Assembly (NCBI GenBank): GCA_024278255.1
Contig: JAJRTP010000280.1
Coordinates: 1-12,260 of the forward strand
Origin: Chloroflexota bacterium
GTDB taxonomy: Bacteria > Chloroflexota > Anaerolineae > Promineifilales > Promineifilaceae
Direction of reading: 5' to 3'
Length of the DNA: 12,260 bases
Shown: positions 6,961 to 12,260 of the stretch, one piece after another
How the letters are laid out: each line of letters starts with the position of its first letter
How positions within the stretch are numbered: position 1 is the first letter of the stretch
Translations under genes and position numbers: made by a program
The notes under the pieces: generated by a model
What the model was told of the DNA's origin: nothing
The model's input: only the letters and a program-made list of their open reading frames with translations
Databases searched by the model: none

Positions 6961-8240
6961 TGACTGATACACTCGTTAATGTAGAAAACGTAAGTAAAAA
7001 ATTCTGCCGCAACTTAAAGCGCTCTCTTTGGTATGGCGTTAAGGATGTGGGTACGGAAATGATTGGGCGCGGCAGCGAGAGAACCGAACTGAGGGCGCAG
7101 GAGTTCTGGGCTGTCAAGGATGTTTCCTTTCAGTTGAAACGTGGGGAGACGTTGGGTTTGATTGGGCACAATGGCGCCGGCAAGACTACTATGCTCCGTA
7201 TGCTGAATGGGTTGATCAAACCTGATACGGGCCGGATTGTCGTCAGGGGGCGTATTCAAGCCTTGATTGCTTTGGGCGCTGGTTTCAATCCTGTGCTTAC
7301 CGGCCGGGAAAATATCTACGTGAACGCTTCGGTTTTGGGCATCCCCAAAGCAGAGATTGACCGGCGTTTTGACCAGATTGTGGATTTTTCCGGTATCGAA
7401 GAATTTATTGATACGCCAGTGCAAAGCTACAGTTCCGGGATGACGGTGCGGCTTGGTTTTTCCATCGCAGCGCATTTGGAACCGGATATTTTGCTGGTGG
7501 ACGAGGTTTTGGCAGTGGGCGATCTGGCCTTCAAAACCAAATGCCAGGTACGCATTCAGGAACTCCGGGATACGGGCGTCGCCATTATTTTGGTCTCGCA
7601 TAATTTACACACAATCAGCCATGTCTGTTCGCGGGCCATTACTTTTGAGAAAGGCCACGTCTTGTACGATGGCGATACCGAGCGGGCGATTGACGTGTAT
7701 CGCAATTCGTTGATCAAGGCTAACAAAGGGCTGGAAGACAGCCTGCGCGCCGGAACCGGCGAAATAAAAATCCAACGTCTGGAAATCCTGGATGAGTACG
7801 AAGGCATCCAGGAAGAATGCGGTGTAGGCGATTATGTTAAGCTGCGGGTGCATTATGAAGCCCTTGAACCGGTGGTCAATCCTGTCTTCAATGTGACGAT
7901 GCACGTCCTGAACAGCCATCAGGTAACTGGCATTCGTACCGATGTGGATGGTGTGGAATTGGGCACGCTTGAAGGTACCGGGCATGTGGATATTGTGATT
8001 CCTAACCTGAATTTATTGCCTAATATCTACACGATGGATGCGGTGATTTTTCATAGTGACGGGTTTACGTTTTATGATCGGGTCAATAAGGCGGCAAATT
8101 TGCGGGTGACCGGCGGTTTGCAGGTGAATGGGACGGCGTATTTGCCGCATGTGTGGGCGAATGAGGCAGGGGGTAACGGCCGTATCCCCCCCATCACCTC
8201 CCCCCAACCCGAATTGGCCCAAATTGAAACAGTAAAATGA
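6960..8240 (+). CDS. ABC transporter ATPase of the polysaccharide exporter, with C-terminal glycan-recognition domain (Wzt/TagH family)
   Basis: A 426-residue protein. The nucleotide-binding domain (about 5-250) has Walker A GHNGAGKTT at 69-77, ABC signature S-S-G-M at 158-161 followed by R-L-G-F-S, Walker B ILLVDE at 177-182 and the switch histidine in S-H-N at 213-215. The stretch L-G-A-G-F-N-P-V-L-T-G-R-E-N-I-Y (105-120) and the V-G-D after Walker B are hallmarks of the Wzt/TagH branch. Residues about 266-400 form an extra domain like the C-terminal carbohydrate-binding domain of Wzt, which in known systems reads the finished end of the glycan before export. A short Pro-rich tail follows. 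Start ATG 6960 overlaps the permease stop by one base, and its own stop overlaps the next ATG by four, so translational coupling is likely. Confidence 0.94.
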   Translation: MTDTLVNVENVSKKFCRNLKRSLWYGVKDVGTEMIGRGSERTELRAQEFWAVKDVSFQLKRGETLGLIGHNGAGKTTMLRMLNGLIKPDTGRIVVRGRIQALIALGAGFNPVLTGRENIYVNASVLGIPKAEIDRRFDQIVDFSGIEEFIDTPVQSYSSGMTVRLGFSIAAHLEPDILLVDEVLAVGDLAFKTKCQVRIQELRDTGVAIILVSHNLHTISHVCSRAITFEKGHVLYDGDTERAIDVYRNSLIKANKGLEDSLRAGTGEIKIQRLEILDEYEGIQEECGVGDYVKLRVHYEALEPVVNPVFNVTMHVLNSHQVTGIRTDVDGVELGTLEGTGHVDIVIPNLNLLPNIYTMDAVIFHSDGFTFYDRVNKAANLRVTGGLQVNGTAYLPHVWANEAGGNGRIPPITSPQPELAQIETVK

Positions 8241-9436
8241 CAGAAACTCCCATCTTCATCGTCGGCGCGCCCCGCTCCGGCACCACATTGCTGGCCGCTA
8301 CTCTGGCCACTCACAGCCGGATAAGCTGCGGCCCGGAAACCCATTTCTTCCGCCGCCTGAGCGAGACTGAGCCGGCTGATTTGCTGGCAGATTGGCCTGA
8401 CCGGGCAGTAGATTTTATCTGTTCCATCAAACATTCCGGTTTTACCGGGCATGAAAGCAAACTGCTCATCGAAAAATATGACCTTCAGCCAGAGGAGGTT
8501 GCTGCTTTTTTGGCCCACAAAGCGCCCATTGTGCCCAACATATTAGCCAGCATCACCGAACAGCACATGGCGCGCATGGGCAAACAGCGCTGGGCAGAAA
8601 AAACCCCGGATCACCTGGCTTATGTCAATCTGATCAGACATTATTTTCCTGATGCGCCTATCATCCGCATCATCCGCGACCCGCGTGATATGGCCCTCTC
8701 CTTGACGCGCGTGCCCTGGGGGGCCGGCTCCTTTTTTGAAGCGCTGTTGTTTTGGCGGCGCGCCGATCAAATCAGCCGGGACTTTTTTGTGACGGATGAG
8801 AACAGTTATACCCTGCGCTTTGAAGATTTGCTGTCGACGCCACGCGAGACTTTGCAGCAGCTTTGCCAGTTTGTCGGTGAAGTGTTTGAGACGGGGATGC
8901 TGGATACTTCCCAAATGGGAAAGCAGGTTAACAGCCGAGGCGTCCCCTGGAAAGCAAAAGTAAGCCAGCCTTTTGACCCCAGCCGTATCGGTGTGTGGCG
9001 GCAGGAGATTAGCCAGGCGGATAATCAATTGGCGGAAGCTGTTTTGGGAGACCGGCTGGCAGAATACGGCTATCCCCAGAAAGAATCGTTTGCCCGGTTG
9101 GGAGAACTGTTCCCGGCGTCTGGTCTGGCAGTGAAATATGAAGCCGAATTGAAAGCGATTGCCGGGCAAGGGGTGCGATTCTGGAAACGAGCGCCGGATG
9201 AGACGTCCTCTGTGAAGGTGTTTCTGGGCGACCCGGCGGCAAATAATTGGCTGGCCCATGGCGGCGGCAAGATAAAAAATGCCTTTTCGATTTCCACCGA
9301 GGTTATCAAGGCCAATATGACGAAAAATCAAATTTACTGGATTCCAGAGGGGGATGGGCAGGATTGGACTGGTTATCTGGCTTTTGGGTTGAAAAAGCTG
9401 CTTGGTTCTCATAAGGTGGCGGCGGGAGCATCTTAG
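8237..9436 (+). CDS. Sulfotransferase-family protein (PAPS-dependent)
   Basis: A 399-residue protein, probably cytoplasmic, as no signal peptide or membrane helix is visible. The N-terminus holds the 5'-phosphosulfate loop GAPRSGTTLL (10-19). EKTP at 121-124 and the 3'-phosphate-binding strand IIRIIRDPRDMALSL (142-156) follow in the order expected for the Sulfotransferase_3/tyrosylprotein-sulfotransferase-like group; YTLRFEDLLSTP (191-202) is another family landmark. Known members move sulfate from PAPS to a hydroxyl of a sugar, protein or small molecule. Lying between an ABC glycan exporter and glycosyltransferases, with an ATGA overlap to the ATPase gene, it most likely acts on the glycan or its lipid-linked precursor. 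The C-terminal 100 residues are not recognised. Many bacterial members of this group have unknown acceptors, so the sulfated-glycan idea is inference. Confidence 0.9.
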   Translation: MTETPIFIVGAPRSGTTLLAATLATHSRISCGPETHFFRRLSETEPADLLADWPDRAVDFICSIKHSGFTGHESKLLIEKYDLQPEEVAAFLAHKAPIVPNILASITEQHMARMGKQRWAEKTPDHLAYVNLIRHYFPDAPIIRIIRDPRDMALSLTRVPWGAGSFFEALLFWRRADQISRDFFVTDENSYTLRFEDLLSTPRETLQQLCQFVGEVFETGMLDTSQMGKQVNSRGVPWKAKVSQPFDPSRIGVWRQEISQADNQLAEAVLGDRLAEYGYPQKESFARLGELFPASGLAVKYEAELKAIAGQGVRFWKRAPDETSSVKVFLGDPAANNWLAHGGGKIKNAFSISTEVIKANMTKNQIYWIPEGDGQDWTGYLAFGLKKLLGSHKVAAGAS

Positions 9437-9450
9437 GCGCGAGTGGCTTG

Positions 9451-11010
9451 ATGGATAGAAAGCGAAAGGTTGTGATTACGGCCGTATTTATCCTGGCATT
9501 TATAGGCATGGGCAGCCTGCTGCTGGCTACCCGGCAGGGCATCGGTATTTCGCCGGATTCTATTGTTTACATCGGGGCGGCCCGTAATCTGGCCGATGGC
9601 GCCGGGTTGACGGTGCCTTTTGGCGGCGAACCCGGTGTGGTGAACCCTATGGTGTCTCGTGCCCCGTTCTATGCCATTCTCATTGCCGGCAGCCGTTTGG
9701 CCGGGATGGATCCATTGGCCGGGGCACGCTGGATCAATGCGTTCCTGTTTGGCGCTAATATTCTGCTGGTTGGTTTTTTGAGTTTTTACCTGACACGGGG
9801 GGCGGTTTGGACGGCCGTATTGGCCGCCTTTTTACTGATGACCTCCCTGGTCATGCTGACGATTCACGCTTACGCTTGGAGTGAAGCAGTTTTTATTTTG
9901 CTGGGTTTTAGCGGGTTGTTTTTGTTGTCGCGGTATCTGGCAGACGGCCGTTTCCGGTGGCTTCTGATAGCGGCAGTCTGTATTGGTCTGGCTAACTTTA
10001 CCCGGTATGCCGGGCTGCCTTTTATTGCCGTGGGTGGGCTGGGGATTTTGTTATTTGATAAACGGCCGTGGCTGCGGCGGCTGGTGAATACGGCCGTCTT
10101 CAGTATTCTGGCCGTGCTGCCTTTGGTTCTGTGGTTTTATCGCAATGCCCGGGTGGCTGGTTCGGCGGCCAGCCGGGAGTTGGTTTTTCATCCCATTGGC
10201 CGGGGTCAGATCATTCAGGCTGTGGATACGTTGGCCGGTTGGTTGCTCATTCCGCCGGTGTTTCCCAGCTTGATCAAGATTGGGGCAGTTGCGCTTTTGG
10301 CCGGTCTGGTTTTATTTATTGCCTGGTTAGCCCATAAACAAAAACACAGCAATGATCCTAAAGATGGCCCCTGGTATTTGGCCCAGTTTTTGACTTTGTT
10401 TATTCTGGTTTATCCGGCATTTTTGATACTGTCCATCTCGTTTTTGGATGCCAATACGCCGCTGGATGACCGGATTTTGTCGCCGATTTTTGTGGCCGGG
10501 TTATTGTTGGTTGTTTACACTATCCAGATATTGCTGAATGTGAGCCACGGCCGTCGTCAGATTGTGGTTGGGGTAACGGCCGTAACTCTTTTCTTTGGTG
10601 CGTTCTATCTATTGAACGCTGCTTCTTGGGTTCGTGTCAGTCAGGGGCAGGGGATAGGCTTTTCCAGCCAGATATGGCAAAATACTGAGATCGAACAGGC
10701 CATCAACCAATTGCCCGATGATGCGCTTATTTTTACCAACGCGCCTGACATTGTCTACATTCTCACAGAACGGCCGTCGGCCCCGCTGCCAAAAAACACC
10801 TTGGTAGTTACCCGACAGGTCAATGGCGAGTATGCTCAGGAATTGGCAGAAGTGAAAATCCATCTGGTTGATGGCAACAACTATGTGATCTACTTTGACG
10901 CCGCTGCGAAAGTCGTTTCTGATCGAGAACAAGAGATTGTAGACCAACTATCGTTACAGGCGCTAACGAGCGCCAAAGAAGGCACCATCTATGTTTATGC
11001 GCCGGACTAA
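9451..11010 (+). CDS. Polytopic GT-C membrane glycosyltransferase (GT39/ArnT-like)
   Basis: A 519-residue membrane protein with about ten or more hydrophobic segments, then a soluble C-terminal portion of about 100 residues. After the first helix the outward loop carries P-D-S-I-V-Y-I-G-A-A-R-N-L-A-D-G-A-G (35-52), matching the acidic residue and Y-x-x-x-A-x-x-L-x-x-G-x-G pattern of GT39/ArnT-like GT-C enzymes, where the aspartate is catalytic. Such enzymes take a sugar from a polyprenyl-phosphate carrier and attach it on the outer side of the membrane to a protein, lipid or glycan. I chose ATG 9451; a TTG at 9448 directly before it is in frame, and neither has a strong ribosome binding site. 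It lies 14 bases after the sulfotransferase gene and is rich in ACGGCCGT (eight copies). Acceptor and donor are unknown. Confidence 0.82.
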   Translation: MDRKRKVVITAVFILAFIGMGSLLLATRQGIGISPDSIVYIGAARNLADGAGLTVPFGGEPGVVNPMVSRAPFYAILIAGSRLAGMDPLAGARWINAFLFGANILLVGFLSFYLTRGAVWTAVLAAFLLMTSLVMLTIHAYAWSEAVFILLGFSGLFLLSRYLADGRFRWLLIAAVCIGLANFTRYAGLPFIAVGGLGILLFDKRPWLRRLVNTAVFSILAVLPLVLWFYRNARVAGSAASRELVFHPIGRGQIIQAVDTLAGWLLIPPVFPSLIKIGAVALLAGLVLFIAWLAHKQKHSNDPKDGPWYLAQFLTLFILVYPAFLILSISFLDANTPLDDRILSPIFVAGLLLVVYTIQILLNVSHGRRQIVVGVTAVTLFFGAFYLLNAASWVRVSQGQGIGFSSQIWQNTEIEQAINQLPDDALIFTNAPDIVYILTERPSAPLPKNTLVVTRQVNGEYAQELAEVKIHLVDGNNYVIYFDAAAKVVSDREQEIVDQLSLQALTSAKEGTIYVYAPD

Positions 11011-11035
11011 TTCAGATAATCATACCTTTTGACTC

Positions 11036-11040
11036 AAGGA
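11036..11040 (+). promoter_or_regulatory. Ribosome binding site that sets the start of the DPM1-like gene
   Basis: AAGGA lies 6 bases before ATG 11047. The earlier in-frame TTG at 11029 would place this site inside the gene and add six residues before the conserved [10 protein letters not shown] opening. Confidence 0.65.
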
Positions 11041-11046
11041 TTTTGC

Positions 11047-11739
11047 ATGAAACTTTCTATTGTCATACCCTGCTACAACGAAATTGACACAATTGACGCC
11101 ATCATCACCAAAGTTTTGGCTGTTCCCCTGAAAATGGAGCGGGAATTGGTCATCATTGATGATTGTTCTTCTGACGGTACCAGGGATTACTTGGAGACGC
11201 TCAAGGGGCAGGACGAGATTCGGGTTATTTATCACGAGAAAAACAGGGGAAAGGGCGCGGCTTTGCGCACCGGCTTTACGCAGGCTACCGGCGATATTAT
11301 CATTATCCAGGATGCCGATCTGGAATATGATCCCAATGAGTATCCCAAACTGTTAAAGCCTATTTTGGAGGGCAATGCGGATGTGGTCTACGGTTCGCGT
11401 TTTATCGGCGGTGAATCTCATCGGGTACTCTACTTCTGGCATTCATTGGGCAACCGGTTTCTCACGCTGATGTCTAATATGTTCACCAATCTGAATCTGA
11501 CAGATATGGAAGTATGTTACAAAGTGTTCAAACGACAGGTGTTGGACGGCATTGAATTAAAAGAGGATCGATTTGGCTTTGAGCCGGAGTTTACTTCTAA
11601 AATTGCCAGGAAGAATTGTGTGATTTACGAAGTGGGTATCTCGTATTACGGCCGTACCTACGCCGAAGGTAAAAAGATCAATTGGAAGGACGGTTTTCGG
11701 GCTGTTTACGCCATTACCAAATACGGACTTTTTGATTAG
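11047..11739 (+). CDS. Family 2 glycosyltransferase, DPM1-like (polyprenyl-phosphate sugar synthase type)
   Basis: A 230-residue GT-A fold enzyme, the size of soluble DPM1-type synthases; no C-terminal membrane helices follow. It opens at once with [10 protein letters not shown] (3-12). [11 protein letters not shown] (35-45) supplies the nucleotide-sugar aspartates, DADLEYDP (89-96) is the metal-binding D-x-D, and VVYGSR (113-118), [11 protein letters not shown] (153-163) and [12 protein letters not shown] (177-188) are conserved in this subgroup. The likely reaction moves a sugar from an NDP- or GDP-sugar to undecaprenyl phosphate on the cytoplasmic face. The neighbouring GT-C gene, 36 bases upstream, would be a natural user of that product. 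Sugar identity cannot be read from sequence, and transfer directly to a lipid-linked glycan is an alternative. Confidence 0.88.
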   Translation: MKLSIVIPCYNEIDTIDAIITKVLAVPLKMERELVIIDDCSSDGTRDYLETLKGQDEIRVIYHEKNRGKGAALRTGFTQATGDIIIIQDADLEYDPNEYPKLLKPILEGNADVVYGSRFIGGESHRVLYFWHSLGNRFLTLMSNMFTNLNLTDMEVCYKVFKRQVLDGIELKEDRFGFEPEFTSKIARKNCVIYEVGISYYGRTYAEGKKINWKDGFRAVYAITKYGLFD

Positions 11740-11741
11740 TT

Positions 11742-12260
11742 ATGTCAACTGTTAGCGTTATCATCCCCGCCTACAATCAAGGTCACTTTTTGGGCGAAGC
11801 CATCGAAAGCGTTTTGGCCCAAACGTACCCGGATTTTGAGATTCTGGTGGTGGATGACGGCTCGACGGATGATACGGCCGTCATCGCCCAAAGCTACACC
11901 GATCCCCGCGTCCGTTACATTTACAAAGAAAATGGCGGACTTTCCTTTGCCCGCAACGCCGGGCTGCGTCAGGCAACGGGAGAATACATCTCTTACCTCG
12001 ATTCCGACGACTGTTTTTTGCCCACAAAATTGGCCCGGTTGGTAGGGGAACTGGAAGCCAATCCCCAAATCGGATTGGTTGCCGGCCAAGCGCTGCTGAT
12101 GGATGAGTACGGCCGTCAGTCAGGCAAAAAATTTGACCGTCCCCTGCCGGAAAACCCTGTGGAACTGCTGTTGGGCAATCCCCTGCACGTAGGCAGTGTC
12201 CTCCTGTGCCGGAAGTGGCAGGAGGAAGCGGGCTTTTTTGATGAGACGCTGCGCAGTTAC
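11742..12260 (+). CDS. Family 2 glycosyltransferase, 3' end outside the window
   Basis: Starts at ATG 11742, 2 bases after the previous stop, and stays open for 173 codons to the window edge. The N-terminal GT-A domain is clear: VSVIIPAYNQG (4-14), ILVVDDGSTDDT (34-45), SFARNAGLRQATG (68-80) and the metal-binding SYLDSDD (84-90), then the usual helix and the G-L-V-A-G-Q strand. This is the common processive or side-chain GT2 type found in capsule, O-antigen and exopolysaccharide loci, distinct in detail from the DPM1-like enzyme before it. No ribosome binding site is obvious in the 2-base gap, so it may rely on coupling to the upstream gene. Acceptor and sugar are unknown. Confidence 0.9.
   Translation, partial: MSTVSVIIPAYNQGHFLGEAIESVLAQTYPDFEILVVDDGSTDDTAVIAQSYTDPRVRYIYKENGGLSFARNAGLRQATGEYISYLDSDDCFLPTKLARLVGELEANPQIGLVAGQALLMDEYGRQSGKKFDRPLPENPVELLLGNPLHVGSVLLCRKWQEEAGFFDETLRSY

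Larger units (their letters stand above)
1580..12116. repeat. Dispersed palindromic octamer ACGGCCGT, 25 exact copies
   Basis: Exact copies begin at 1580, 1871, 2371, 2405, 3004, 3092, 3220, 3646, 4271, 4334, 4352, 5829, 5854, 8176, 9478, 9811, 9944, 10062, 10090, 10547, 10576, 10770, 11648, 11874 and 12109. One-mismatch forms are at 1132 and 6502. Within genes it is read in all three frames: T-A-V (12 copies), x-R-P-x (7) and Y/H/N/D-G-R (5); one copy is intergenic. Twelve copies are preceded by A. Chance expectation for any 8-mer in 12.26 kb of even composition is about 0.2. The ABC-exporter pair and sulfotransferase gene are nearly free of it. Confidence 0.9.

Noticed and set aside
8543..9412. 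A 289-codon open frame on the minus strand.
   Set aside because: Antisense to the sulfotransferase-like gene, whose motifs are unambiguous; the minus-strand product has no family features.
11011..11046. Possible terminator between the GT-C and DPM1-like genes.
   Set aside because: There is a short TTTT but no stem before it; the genes are probably co-transcribed.

Overview
The window reads as bacterial chromosome with about half G+C and densely packed genes. GTG starts with good Shine-Dalgarno sites, exported beta-propeller proteins ending in one membrane helix and a short basic tail, and a secreted protein whose mature N-terminus carries a Y-L-P-I segment all fit the Chloroflexota (Anaerolineae-type lineages). 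That assignment is an inference from style, not from a marker gene. I saw no rRNA, tRNA, CRISPR array, insertion sequence or phage gene.

Layout. Bases 1-1289 (minus strand) hold the first 429 codons of a secreted PQQ-repeat beta-propeller protein that runs off the left edge. Bases 1290-1723 are a divergent intergenic region with a small palindrome and a perfect 11-bp hairpin just before the next ribosome binding site. From 1724 to the right edge every gene is on the plus strand, with gaps of 2, 9, -1, -4, 14, 36 and 2 bases, which looks like one operon. In order: two surface-anchored Asp-box (BNR) propeller proteins that look like paralogues; an ABC-2 permease and its ATPase of the Wzm/Wzt (TagG/TagH) polysaccharide-export type; a PAPS-dependent sulfotransferase-like protein; a polytopic GT-C (GT39-like) membrane glycosyltransferase; a DPM1-like family 2 glycosyltransferase; and the start of another family 2 glycosyltransferase cut by the right edge.

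How the genes may work together (inference). The glycosyltransferases assemble a glycan on a lipid carrier, the sulfotransferase-like enzyme may decorate it, and the Wzm/Wzt pair with its C-terminal glycan-recognition domain exports it. The DPM1-like enzyme and the GT-C enzyme form a plausible pair: one charges a polyprenyl phosphate with a sugar, the other uses it outside the membrane. The two propeller proteins would stand on the outer face of the cytoplasmic membrane on Thr/Pro/Glu-rich stalks and could be partners or acceptors of the glycan.

The most striking signal is not a gene. The perfect palindrome ACGGCCGT occurs 25 times by my reading, against about 0.2 expected by chance. It occurs in all three reading frames and once between genes, so it appears selected as DNA, in the way HIP1 is in cyanobacteria.
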